Positions 1 to 7,799 are shown, counted from the stretch's first letter. The stretch: 15,167 bases of DNA from Verrucomicrobiia bacterium (GCA_947460915.1 CANHKJ010000050.1:1-15167), one strand, 5' to 3'. Numbers and translations: made by a program. The notes: generated from the sequence alone by a model not told the origin.

Positions 1-1053
1 CCTGCCCGGACCGAGGTAATCACTCACATAACCTTTGGATCGCCCAGCGGTAGCAGCGCACCCGAGAACTCTTGCGAGCCTGTCAAACTCGACGTCAAAA
101 AACTAGGCCTACACAAAGAAATTGCCCGCATCGAACCCACCGTCGCGCCCGAACCCTACATGACGCCACAGCAACGGCGGGAACTCGAATACGAGTGGGG
201 CACAGCACCCTCGCGTAAGCAGTCTCGCCTCATCTGGTATGGCCTCGGTGCTACTATCATCATTCTTTTCAGCTTCATTTTTCTCATCAATCACCTCTCA
301 TCGAAGCGTAATGTGGACGGCGAAGGCCTCGTCAAACCCTGGAAAGTGGTACCTGATGACGATGATCCATCTTCGCCCGCTTACGTCTTCGTAAGCAATC
401 TCTACAAAGCCAAACTTGAATGCATCGAAGCATTCAAAAAATTCACCGCCGCAAAAAACATCGCCGAGGTGCTCCCGCACATTCGCCAAGAAGAAAACAC
501 CCGAGCCTTACTCGCCAAACGCTGGAAACCCTGGCCCTCTCCTCCTAATCTCTCCAGCCTCGACCAATGCGCGGCGGAAATCGAGACCGATACCAAACGC
601 CCCTACCTCTGGCTCACCGGCACCAATCAAGACCAATCACCCTTTCATTGCTTTTTTATCCATCAAAATGGCCGCTTTGTCGTCGATTGGGAAGCCACTT
701 CCCAGCTTGGTGATACCAAACTGAGCACTCTATCACAATTCCCGACCGAGGCAGAAATCACCCTGCGCATCACCCTCGCCGCATCACCCTACTACCTGCC
801 TAACCTCAGCGAAAAAGACTACGAATCCTACAAAATCACCTCCTCCCACGACGACACCATCCTCTGGGGCTACGCAGTGCGCAATTCACCCGTTCACCAA
901 AAAATCACCGAACTCCTCCGCAGCGATGCCTTAATCGTCGAATCCGTGCCTGCCGCCCGTGCCACCATCAAATTGAAACGAATCGACTCCATCGCTGGAA
1001 AAAATCGATTTTTTCTCACAGAGATGCTTCACAAAGATTGGGTTATGCCCTAA
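1..1053 (+). CDS. Single-pass membrane protein of unknown function (5'-partial)
   Basis: I do not recognise this family. The reading frame is open from base 1 with no stop. The first in-frame ATG, at 160, has no ribosome-binding site, so the gene probably starts before the window. Counting from that ATG (297 residues), residues 24-47 form one strongly hydrophobic membrane segment. A short acidic linker (DDDDP near 66-70) follows, then a roughly 220-residue soluble domain. This contains the motif VVDWE (174-178) and ends in a beta-like stretch with ARATIKLKR, then an F-L-E-L-W pattern. The preceding 53 visible residues are proline-rich and look unstructured. The next gene starts 10 bases downstream and encodes a protein with the same architecture and matching motifs, so the two are likely a tandem duplication transcribed together. 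With one anchor and the soluble domain C-terminal, it probably lies in the inner membrane with the domain in the periplasm (inference). Confidence 0.75.
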   Translation, partial: PARTEVITHITFGSPSGSSAPENSCEPVKLDVKKLGLHKEIARIEPTVAPEPYMTPQQRRELEYEWGTAPSRKQSRLIWYGLGATIIILFSFIFLINHLSSKRNVDGEGLVKPWKVVPDDDDPSSPAYVFVSNLYKAKLECIEAFKKFTAAKNIAEVLPHIRQEENTRALLAKRWKPWPSPPNLSSLDQCAAEIETDTKRPYLWLTGTNQDQSPFHCFFIHQNGRFVVDWEATSQLGDTKLSTLSQFPTEAEITLRITLAASPYYLPNLSEKDYESYKITSSHDDTILWGYAVRNSPVHQKITELLRSDALIVESVPAARATIKLKRIDSIAGKNRFFLTEMLHKDWVMP

Positions 1054-1063
1054 GTTTGCTGCG

Positions 1064-2278
1064 GTGAGTGATCAAATACCAGCATGGCTTATTTGCAGCA
1101 AGTGTGGCGAAGTTTTCGAATCTACTACGGATTCCTTACTTTGTAGCAGCTGTGAACGCGCACCCATTCCTAACAAAAAGAAAGGCAACGTTCACATCAT
1201 CGATGGCAGCGGGCAATCCGCACGCAAGGAATTCAGCGCCAACCTTACACCCAAAAACGCCGCCGAGCGCAGCCAAAAACGCCGCCGTATCAATCAGCCC
1301 GAGCAAACAACCAAACAGCCATCAGGTAAGCCTACCCGCGCCAAACAAAGCCGCAATTCTAGCGACAAAAAATCCAAACCCTCACAAAATTTCACCCTCA
1401 TCAAACTCTTAGCCCTCTGGTTTATCCTACTTAGTGGCATCGCCTTGTTCATCAAATATTGGTTCACTTCCATGGATCCAGTCGTTAGCATCATCAGCGA
1501 TGACAAACCGCTAGAAGACGCAGCCTTGCTCAGCAAAAACATCGATGTCGCCAATCAATCGCATGCCCCCATCATGGCCACAGCTAACGAATTTTTTCAA
1601 ACAACCGCCCCAGAAGCATACGCCCAACTCTGCCGTAAACGCCCACGCCTTACGCAAACAATTTTCAACGATGCCTCCAAAGCCGCGCTTTTCCAACCTG
1701 ATACCCCTCCCGAATTGATCTCTCGCAATGTGATCCGCATCGGCGAAAAGCCCATGATTGAGACCATTTGGGTCGATGAACGCAAACGCCAAGTCGAAAT
1801 TGTCTTCGGTCCCCAAGATGACCAATGGCTCGTCGATTGGGAATCATTTGCCAAAACCTCTTCCATGCCGTGGTCCGTATTCCATGCTGAGAAAGAAGAT
1901 GGCGAAGGCACCTTTCGCATGCTCGTCCGTCAACGTCTCGCCAAACAAAACACCTCGGCTCTCATCATGAGCGTGATGTTCTACGAACCAGGATTTTTCC
2001 ATGGTAGCAACCTCGGGCTGGCCACTCCCGCCTTCACCGTCGAGCGCAAAAGCCGCGATGGTAAACTCATCCTCGCCGCCCTCAAGGCTCGCGATGACAA
2101 TCAGCCCATCTTCGGCTCAATTTTTCCCGCAAATGATCCACCCAGTACCGCACGTGTTACCGTCAAGATCCGTCGTGTAGTCAAAGATGATGTCAAAACT
2201 TTCGAACTCGTCGAGGTCCTCGCATGCCACTGGCTCGGCATCGATGAAGTAGGCATCGACCTAACTGACACTCCGTAA
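1064..2278 (+). CDS. Zinc-ribbon, single-pass membrane protein of unknown function
   Basis: This 404-residue protein starts with GTG, 10 bases after the previous stop. The start is supported because the zinc ribbon begins right after it: C11-x2-C14 and C27-x2-C30. A basic, low-complexity linker (about 33-110, rich in K, R, S and Q) leads to a membrane segment at about 112-134. Residues 160-404 form the C-terminal domain. That domain parallels the upstream protein: LVDWE (256-260) against VVDWE, and ARVTVKIRR followed by F-L-E-L-W against ARATIKLKR followed by F-L-E-L-W. The likely topology is a cytoplasmic zinc ribbon with a periplasmic domain. Zinc ribbon plus linker plus one membrane helix occurs in many uncharacterised bacterial proteins, so no reaction can be assigned. 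The last 18 bases overlap the 3' end of aroE on the other strand. Confidence 0.8.
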   Translation: MSDQIPAWLICSKCGEVFESTTDSLLCSSCERAPIPNKKKGNVHIIDGSGQSARKEFSANLTPKNAAERSQKRRRINQPEQTTKQPSGKPTRAKQSRNSSDKKSKPSQNFTLIKLLALWFILLSGIALFIKYWFTSMDPVVSIISDDKPLEDAALLSKNIDVANQSHAPIMATANEFFQTTAPEAYAQLCRKRPRLTQTIFNDASKAALFQPDTPPELISRNVIRIGEKPMIETIWVDERKRQVEIVFGPQDDQWLVDWESFAKTSSMPWSVFHAEKEDGEGTFRMLVRQRLAKQNTSALIMSVMFYEPGFFHGSNLGLATPAFTVERKSRDGKLILAALKARDDNQPIFGSIFPANDPPSTARVTVKIRRVVKDDVKTFELVEVLACHWLGIDEVGIDLTDTP

Positions 2279-3169
2279 CCCTTGCCGCATCGTATCCAGC
2301 GGTGCTCGGCCCGGATACCAGATATCAAAGGCATACACGCCTTGATGCAACAGCATCGAGAAACCATTTGCCACCGTCGCCTGATGCATCACCGCATGCC
2401 GCAAAAACGCTGTCATCGGCGGTTTATAAATCGTATCATACACCAAATGATGAGCCGCAAAACAACTCGCTGGTACAGGTGAATCATCATCAGGACGCAA
2501 CCCCAGCGAACTCGTGTTCACTAACAACTCACACTGCCGCGCCACACCATCCAACTGCACATCCGCTAATGCGAGACAATGAAAACTCGTCTGCGGAAAC
2601 CGCTTCTGTAACACCGTAGCCAGTGACTCGATTTTTTCCACCGTGCGATTCACCAGCACCACACGCGCCGCACCATCGCGCGCACACTGCGTCGCAATCG
2701 CCTGACCAGCACCACCGCCCGCGCCCACAATCATCACTCGACGATTGAGCAGATCAAAGGAAAATTCCTCGCGCAAGGCCTGAGCGAAGCCTGGCCCATC
2801 GGTATTCCAGCCGTGAATTTCTCCATCCACAAATTTAATCGTATTCACAGCACCAATCTGCCGCGCCGCTTCATCCACTTGATGGCAAGCATCCAGCGCC
2901 GCAAACTTGTGTGGCACCGTCACATTCGCCCCCACAAAGCCTAAGTCCTTCAAGTACTGCAAAGCCTCCGCCACTCGACCCACAGGCACCTCCAGCTTGA
3001 TGTAGCGTCCCTCGATGCCTAACAAATCCAACGCGGGCTGATGCATCGCAGGTGATGCCGAATGGCTCACCGGATTGCCAATCACCGCCAAGATCGCCGG
3101 CTTAGCGGAGCCATCATCCAGCCGCTCCCGCGAGCGCAAATCTTCCATCGTATACACCCGACCACTCAT
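2261..3169 (-). CDS. aroE: Shikimate dehydrogenase (NADP+)
   Basis: Reduces 3-dehydroshikimate to shikimate with NADPH, in the cytoplasmic shikimate pathway to aromatic amino acids. All family motifs are visible in the 302 residues: GNPVSHSASP (31-40), the shikimate-binding serine loop; NVTVPHK (82-88) with the catalytic lysine K88; GAVNT (106-110); NTDG (122-125) with the catalytic aspartate D124; the glycine-rich nucleotide loop GAGGGAG (149-155); and NRT (174-176), which usually marks NADP preference. The C-terminal LLHQG (273-277) is also conserved. About 25 residues precede the usual start of the fold. The ATG overlaps the gltX stop in an ATGA, which supports this start and translational coupling. 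The 3' end overlaps the convergent gene ending at 2278 by 18 bases, and no separate terminator was seen. Confidence 0.96.
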   Translation of the reverse strand: MSGRVYTMEDLRSRERLDDGSAKPAILAVIGNPVSHSASPAMHQPALDLLGIEGRYIKLEVPVGRVAEALQYLKDLGFVGANVTVPHKFAALDACHQVDEAARQIGAVNTIKFVDGEIHGWNTDGPGFAQALREEFSFDLLNRRVMIVGAGGGAGQAIATQCARDGAARVVLVNRTVEKIESLATVLQKRFPQTSFHCLALADVQLDGVARQCELLVNTSSLGLRPDDDSPVPASCFAAHHLVYDTIYKPPMTAFLRHAVMHQATVANGFSMLLHQGVYAFDIWYPGRAPLDTMRQGLRSVS

Positions 3170-4494
3170 GGCATTGACGACAATTCTGGGATGAAACGTT
3201 GCAAGCGCGAGACACTCCGCTCTCTGCCCAAATACGCCAGCATTTCGCCCAGATCAGGTCCACCTGATTTGCCCGAAAGTGCCACGCGCAGCGGGAACAT
3301 CAATTGCCCCGCCTTCACGCCTAGCTCGCTCGCCGTGGCCGCGATCGCTTCTTTTGCCGCATCGCTCGACCACTCCGCCACAGCAGAAAAATGTGCTGTC
3401 ATCGCCGTCAAGCTTGCCGCCGCCTGCGCATTCGATTTCACCTTCTCCACCGCCGCAACATCATAAGCAAATTCATCCTCTAACAAAAATCGAACAGCAT
3501 CCGGCAACTCACTCAACAAGCGCACCTTTTCCTTCACCATTTTCGCCAAGACCGAAAAATCATCACCCACCGGCAATCCTGCCTCTGTCACCACTACCGC
3601 AGCCGCTTTAGCAAAACCTTCATCGCTCATGCGCAACAAATGCTGCTGATTCATCCAAGCACATTTCTCCACGTCAAATCGCGCCGGAGCACGATTCACT
3701 GCTTCTAGTGAAAAACGCTGCGTCAGATCTTCTAGCGTAAAAATTTCCTCCTCCGTCTTTGGCGACCAGCCTAACAGCGCGAGAAAATTCACCAAAGCAG
3801 GAGCCACGAATCCTTGCCGTGGGTAATCGCCCACAGCCGCGCCCTGATCCCGCTTCGACATCTTCGAACCATTTTGATTCTGAATCAACGGAATGTGCGC
3901 ATATTTCGGCGGCACAGCGCCCAATGCCTCGAACAGTTGCAAATGCTTCGGCGTATTCATCAAGTGATCCTCGCCGCGGATGACATGCGTGATCTTCATT
4001 TCCAAATCATCCACCACATTCACAAAATGGAACACATACGAGCCGTCCGAACGCCGAACTACCATGTCCGGCGTGTTCGATTCATCCCGATAATCAATCG
4101 TCACCTCGCCGCAGACCAAGTCATGCATCGTAATCGGCTTACGCTCGAAACGAAAACGCCATGCGCCCTCGCTCTCATACACACGATCGGCATCGACCAA
4201 TTTCTGAAAATACCGATCATAGATGTCGTTGCGCTCGCTTTGAAAATACGGGCCATAGGGGCCACCGACACCTGGGCCTTCATCCCAGTCGAGTCCCAGC
4301 CAATTCATGCCATCAAAGATCGCCTGCTTCGCTTCATCCGTGTTCCGCGCTTCATCGGTATCCTCTACCCGCAACACAAATTGCCCGCCGTGCTTGCGCG
4401 CGAATAACCAGCAAAACAACGCCGTGCGTGCGCCACCCACGTGCAGGTAGCCCGTAGGCGAAGGAGCAAATCGAGTCCGTACAGTCATATCCAT
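3166..4494 (-). CDS. gltX: Glutamyl-tRNA synthetase
   Basis: Class I aminoacyl-tRNA synthetase that charges tRNA with glutamate. The N-terminal catalytic signature APSPTGYLHVGG ends at residue 21 of the chosen start and holds the HIGH-type motif as HVGG. The second ATP-binding motif is present as KMSKR at 211-215. VIRGEDHLMNTP, a family hallmark, lies between them. The C-terminal third is the anticodon-binding helical region. The protein is 442 residues, slightly shorter than the common 460-500. The same frame continues upstream to a TTG at 4629, but those 45 residues match nothing in the family and a sigma70-like promoter lies inside that stretch. The start is therefore ATG 4494, or ATG 4488 two codons later. 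No clear ribosome-binding site is visible. The sequence alone does not settle whether it also mischarges tRNA-Gln. Its stop overlaps the aroE start by 4 bases. Confidence 0.95.
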   Translation of the reverse strand: MDMTVRTRFAPSPTGYLHVGGARTALFCWLFARKHGGQFVLRVEDTDEARNTDEAKQAIFDGMNWLGLDWDEGPGVGGPYGPYFQSERNDIYDRYFQKLVDADRVYESEGAWRFRFERKPITMHDLVCGEVTIDYRDESNTPDMVVRRSDGSYVFHFVNVVDDLEMKITHVIRGEDHLMNTPKHLQLFEALGAVPPKYAHIPLIQNQNGSKMSKRDQGAAVGDYPRQGFVAPALVNFLALLGWSPKTEEEIFTLEDLTQRFSLEAVNRAPARFDVEKCAWMNQQHLLRMSDEGFAKAAAVVVTEAGLPVGDDFSVLAKMVKEKVRLLSELPDAVRFLLEDEFAYDVAAVEKVKSNAQAAASLTAMTAHFSAVAEWSSDAAKEAIAATASELGVKAGQLMFPLRVALSGKSGGPDLGEMLAYLGRERSVSRLQRFIPELSSMP

Positions 4495-4552
4495 GCCGCA
4501 AGCTAGAAGAAAACCATTCTCCGACACAAGCGGATAATCAACGAGCAAACGC

Positions 4553-4581
4553 ATTAAATGCATTACAAACTCTGGAGTCAG
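4553..4581 (-). promoter_or_regulatory. Sigma70-like promoter for gltX-aroE
   Basis: On the minus strand, CTGACT (-35, bases 4581-4576) is followed after exactly 17 bases by TTTAAT (-10, bases 4558-4553). That is 4 of 6 and 5 of 6 matches to consensus. Transcription would begin near 4546, giving a leader of about 50 bases to the ATG at 4494. The -10 sits in a small imperfect palindrome, GCATT-A-AATGC (4551-4561). Assigned by eye; the location is consistent with the chosen gltX start. Confidence 0.5.
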
Positions 4582-4729
4582 AATAAGCTGGTGCAGGTCA
4601 GCACGATTCACGCCCATGCCCGCTTGCAAGCTTGCCCATGGCGCGCTATGACTCTAGCATTCTCCTGAAAAATGAAATTCTTAGGGTTTCACTCGTTTAC
4701 CATGAGCTACCGAATGCATCTTCCGATTG

Positions 4730-4745
4730 GGAAATTGAAATTTCC
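4730..4745. repeat. Perfect 7-2-7 palindrome GGAAATTGAAATTTCC
   Basis: GGAAATT and AATTTCC are exact reverse complements around a GA centre. The size and AT-rich character suit a dimeric regulator site, but no regulator is encoded in the window and it is not next to an obvious promoter. The function is unknown. Confidence 0.5.
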
Positions 4746-4856
4746 TGTTAGATGATGTTATATGGCAAAAAGTCCATCCCCGAAACTACCATAGCAATGC
4801 AAATCTCTTTGGCCGAGGTCATCAACGACAAACATCACATGTTCCGCTAAAGCAAA

Positions 4857-4917
4857 CTTCATGAACAAGCCGCTACCCGAATCTACTACAGCAAACGAGA
4901 GATTTTCGTTCATGAAG
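4857..4917. repeat. 10-base inverted repeat pair, CTTCATGAAC / GTTCATGAAG
   Basis: The arms lie at 4857-4866 and 4908-4917 and are perfect reverse complements, separated by 41 bases. Each arm contains the self-complementary 8-mer TTCATGAA, so this can also be read as two copies of one palindromic site whose centres are 51 bases apart, close to five helical turns. It lies just downstream of the acr3 stop. It could be a paired operator or a long-loop stem at the end of the acr3 transcript. Confidence 0.55.
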
Positions 4918-4927
4918 GAAAGTGTTT

Positions 4928-5977
4928 TCAGGAAACGAAAAATTTCCGGCGCAGGAAAAAGGATACATGCACGAGTCCGATCAATGCTGGAACTTCGACC
5001 AGTGGACCAACAACCGCAGCAAAGGCGACACCAGAGTCGAGACCGAAAACGGCAATGGCAACCGCGATCGCAAGCTCGAAATTATTGCCTGCCGAGGTAA
5101 ATGCCACACTTGCCGTGCGCGGATAATCGGCGCCAAGTTTGACCGCCATCAAAAAACTGATGAGAAACATCAACGCGAAGTAGATCAAAAGTGGAACCGC
5201 AATGCGCAAGACATCCATCGGCAACTGCACAATCGCATTCCCCTTGTAAGCGAACATCAGAACGATGGTGAAAAGCAATGCCCCCAGCGTAAGTGGAGAA
5301 ATCCGCGGAAGAAATTTCGTTTCATACCAATCACTCCCCTTCCATCGTATCAAGATCACGCGACTCAGTAAACCCAAGGCAAAAGGAATGCCGAGATAGA
5401 TGAGTATGCTGTCAAAAATTTCACCCATCGATACCGCGATGCTGATGCCTTGCAATCCAACGAGCGGCGGCAGCACGGTGATGAAAAACCAAGCATAGGT
5501 GCTGTAAAATAGGATCTGCGCAATGCTATTGAGAGCGACCAATCCCGCAGCATATTCATTGCTTCCCTTCGCAAGTTGATTCCACACCAGCACCATAGCG
5601 ATGCAGCGCGCGAGGCCCACTAGAATCAGTCCAACCATGTATTCCGGTTGATCGCGCAAAAAAATCACTGCCAACAACCACATCAACACCGGGCCGATGA
5701 TCCAGTTTTGCAACATCGATAACCCAAGGATACGGCGATTGGCAAATACCTTGGGCAACTCTGTATAACGCACCTTAGCGAGTGGCGGATACAACATGAT
5801 GATCAATCCCACGGCCAACGGAAGATTCGTCGTGCCCACCGTCATTGGGGCAAAAAAACGTGCGGGATCAGTGATGACGAAGTTTCCCAGAACCACTCCC
5901 AGTGCCATCGCTGCGAAAATCCAAACCGTCAAATAGCGATCGAGAAAGGAAAGATTCTTGGAAACTGGATCGGACAT
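4928..5977 (-). CDS. acr3: Acr3-family arsenite efflux permease
   Basis: Inner-membrane carrier that exports arsenite. Hydrophobic segments run along almost the whole 350 residues, consistent with the ten-helix Acr3 fold. Family hallmarks are visible: TNLPLAVGLIIMLYPPLAKV, then LQNWIIGPVLMW, then GLARCIAMVLVWN, whose cysteine (about residue 125 from ATG 5977) is the conserved functional one, and VEVPALIGL near the C-terminus with the conserved glutamate (about 328). In-frame alternative starts are ATG 6010 and TTG 6022. ATG 5977 gives the usual family length, but none has a good ribosome-binding site. There is no arsR or arsC beside it. The gap to the upstream acyltransferase is 27-71 bases without a terminator, so it is probably the last gene of that operon. 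Confidence 0.9.
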   Translation of the reverse strand: MSDPVSKNLSFLDRYLTVWIFAAMALGVVLGNFVITDPARFFAPMTVGTTNLPLAVGLIIMLYPPLAKVRYTELPKVFANRRILGLSMLQNWIIGPVLMWLLAVIFLRDQPEYMVGLILVGLARCIAMVLVWNQLAKGSNEYAAGLVALNSIAQILFYSTYAWFFITVLPPLVGLQGISIAVSMGEIFDSILIYLGIPFALGLLSRVILIRWKGSDWYETKFLPRISPLTLGALLFTIVLMFAYKGNAIVQLPMDVLRIAVPLLIYFALMFLISFLMAVKLGADYPRTASVAFTSAGNNFELAIAVAIAVFGLDSGVAFAAVVGPLVEVPALIGLVHVSFFLRRKFFVS

Positions 5978-6048
5978 GACAGACACATCGTTCGCTCCGT
6001 TGGAGAGCATAGTCAAATGCAAATGATTCCACTACCCTAAACTTAGGC

Positions 6049-6855
6049 CTAACGGCATACCGCTTCGCGTGCATTCGCACAGATTCGCGCGGCATCAAGT
6101 GATTGATCTGATGCGATGATCCTTTTGACGCGGAGACGAAACGTTTTATGCCGCATCAGAAGAAATAACCATCCCATCGCTAGGGTACGCACCCAGGCAT
6201 GAAGACGAAGGATGCGCGCGATGATCGGCCGATGTTGTTGCTGAATTTGTAGACAAACAACCGGAGCGGCGCAGCGCTTAGCGAGCGCAAAGACAGATTC
6301 TTTCCACGGTTGTTCGATGGGCGCAGCATAAGGCTCATGGGGCACGGCAATCGTTCCCGCAGGAAAGACCGCGAGTATTCCCCCGCGTCGCAAATGCACC
6401 ATCGCCTTGCGCAAGGATTGTGCGTTAGCGTTTTCGACATTTTCTCCCTCATAGAGACGCAAGGGGATGACGATATCGCGCAGTGAGGGGATTTCTGTTA
6501 GAGCTTCTGTTGTGAGTATGCGAACGTCACTGCGCTGCGTAGTAAGCCATGCAGCGAGCACGATGCCATCCATCGGTCCCGTAGGATGATTGGCGACAAC
6601 TAATGCGGAACCTTCTTTTGGCAAGTGCCCTTCGCTCTCTAGCGTCACACTGCTATGCGTCAGGATTACCTGAAAACGATTTCTTTTGCGGTCCCACGTT
6701 GTATCGGCTTTGGCAAGAATTGCCGCACTGGAATGCAATCCGGTGAGGCGATGAACACCAGCGCGCAAAAGATTTTTCCACCAATGATTGCCGGACAAAA
6801 CCGGCAGTGCCGTACAAATGTTAGGGATGTAATCAACGGTGCGCGGTAGGTTCAT
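6049..6855 (-). CDS. PlsC-type O-acyltransferase (OlsA/GlsA-like)
   Basis: Member of the lysophospholipid acyltransferase superfamily, 268 residues from ATG 6855. The catalytic block is NHPTGPMDG (89-97), with H90 and D96. The H-x5-D spacing and the later FPAGT (164-168) in place of FPEGT are typical of the 'putative hemolysin' branch, which acylates lyso-aminolipids. KESVF follows at 185-189. The ATG overlaps the upstream GNAT stop in an ATGA; a TTG three codons earlier is also in frame but less likely. Translational coupling to the GNAT gene strongly suggests that the two act in sequence: the GNAT forms the N-acyl amino acid and this enzyme adds the second, ester-linked chain, giving an ornithine or glycine lipid. 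The amino acid used cannot be read from sequence. A general lyso-phosphatidate acyltransferase is the main alternative. Confidence 0.88.
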   Translation of the reverse strand: MNLPRTVDYIPNICTALPVLSGNHWWKNLLRAGVHRLTGLHSSAAILAKADTTWDRKRNRFQVILTHSSVTLESEGHLPKEGSALVVANHPTGPMDGIVLAAWLTTQRSDVRILTTEALTEIPSLRDIVIPLRLYEGENVENANAQSLRKAMVHLRRGGILAVFPAGTIAVPHEPYAAPIEQPWKESVFALAKRCAAPVVCLQIQQQHRPIIARILRLHAWVRTLAMGWLFLLMRHKTFRLRVKRIIASDQSLDAARICANAREAVCR

Positions 6856-7799
6856 GCGCAGCAAAGTTGTTCATTTTGACTGTGTTCATGAATTCGTGCC
6901 CAACCATCGGCACCGAGGTATCGTTTGATGGTTTGCTCGGGAGCTTCTAACAGATCCGTAACGATTAACACATCGAGTGCGTTGGCAAAATTTTCATCCA
7001 CATTAAAACTCAGCACACGTGCATTCAGTTTGAGATAGTGTTTGAGAAGAATGGGTATGCCTTTTTGATCTTGCTCGATATCAGAAATTACTGCCGTCAC
7101 ATGATCAACGTTGCTGCACTCGCGAATCTTGCGTTCATGCGGCGACGTGAGGCTGGAAACAAAAGGCATTCGCGGTTGCACGAGTGCAGACCAATCGTCG
7201 TGCATTTTTTCTTGTCGAAGAAACTCCACCATCAAACAACGAGAGAGATGTGAGTAATCGTTGCTAATGCTAACGGGTCCAAAGAGCAAATGATGCTGTG
7301 GATTGCGCGCCACAAAGGTGCCGATGCCTTTCCATAACAGTGAGAGCACAAAAGGATGTCCTTGATAAGCGGGTGTGACAAATGATCGGCCTAGCTCGAT
7401 GCCACTGTGCAATTGGGTAAGAAGCTCGGGAGAAAAGCCAAACAGTGTGGAAGTGTAGAGGCCGCGTGAACCAAGAGCGGCGAGCAGTTGATTTACAACA
7501 CCCAGTCGATAACCACCGACGATTTTTCCTTGTTCGCGATCCCACAGAAAGAGATGCAAATAAAACTCATCGTATTCATCAAGATCGACCGCAAATCCGG
7601 TGCCCTCTCCAACAGCTCGGAACGTCGTTTCGCGTTGGATGCCAATTTCACGCAACACCTGCGGAATCAAATGTGCATGGCACAGATAAACCTGCAAGGA
7701 ATGATGCTCGTGTAGCAAGGTTGATGTGGGAAGCGATGCAATTTCTGATTCTAATAATTCACGAGGAATTGAGGATGCGATGGGCGTTGCTTCATTCAT
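6852..7799 (-). CDS. GNAT N-acyltransferase (OlsB/GlsB-like), aminolipid synthesis
   Basis: A 315-residue protein of the hemolysin-like GNAT family that transfers a 3-hydroxyacyl chain from acyl carrier protein to the amino group of an amino acid. Visible hallmarks are REIGIQRETTFRAVGEGTG (50-68), DLDEYD (72-77), LWDREQGKIVGGYRLG (85-100) forming the acyl-donor side of the fold, ELGRSFV (135-141), and LFGPVSISNDY (172-182). The C-terminal part GIPILLKHYLKLNARVL (247-263) and FNVD (265-268) completes the family pattern. The start ATG 7799 is well placed, about 90 bases after an upstream terminator, although no ribosome-binding site is obvious. In many bacteria this domain is fused to a PlsC domain; here the PlsC partner is the next gene, overlapping by 4 bases. 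The product is predicted to be an ornithine- or glycine-lipid precursor. Confidence 0.88.
   Translation of the reverse strand: MNEATPIASSIPRELLESEIASLPTSTLLHEHHSLQVYLCHAHLIPQVLREIGIQRETTFRAVGEGTGFAVDLDEYDEFYLHLFLWDREQGKIVGGYRLGVVNQLLAALGSRGLYTSTLFGFSPELLTQLHSGIELGRSFVTPAYQGHPFVLSLLWKGIGTFVARNPQHHLLFGPVSISNDYSHLSRCLMVEFLRQEKMHDDWSALVQPRMPFVSSLTSPHERKIRECSNVDHVTAVISDIEQDQKGIPILLKHYLKLNARVLSFNVDENFANALDVLIVTDLLEAPEQTIKRYLGADGWARIHEHSQNEQLCCA

Larger units (their letters stand above)
4582..4927. other. Gene-free, AT-rich spacer with inverted repeats
   Basis: About 345 bases between the gltX promoter and the end of acr3. I see no credible gene on either strand and no intrinsic terminator for acr3 with a U-tract. 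It holds the palindrome at 4730-4745 and the paired 10-base repeats at 4857-4917, listed separately. It is visibly more AT-rich than its flanks and coincides roughly with a change in strand composition. Confidence 0.6.

Noticed and set aside
3814..4407. Long plus-strand frame (197 codons) inside gltX
   Set aside because: It is antisense to clear GltX motifs and its arginine- and histidine-rich translation is typical of a shadow frame.
4495..4629. A 45-residue N-terminal extension of GltX starting at TTG 4629
   Set aside because: It matches no family feature, contains the candidate promoter, and the catalytic domain begins normally at ATG 4494/4488.
4582..4927. Replication origin at the composition change
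   Set aside because: No cluster of DnaA boxes and no dnaA, dnaN or similar neighbour; the skew change alone is not enough.
4861..5371. Plus-strand frames over the 3' end of acr3
   Set aside because: They are antisense to the conserved C-terminal part of Acr3 and encode low-complexity basic sequence.
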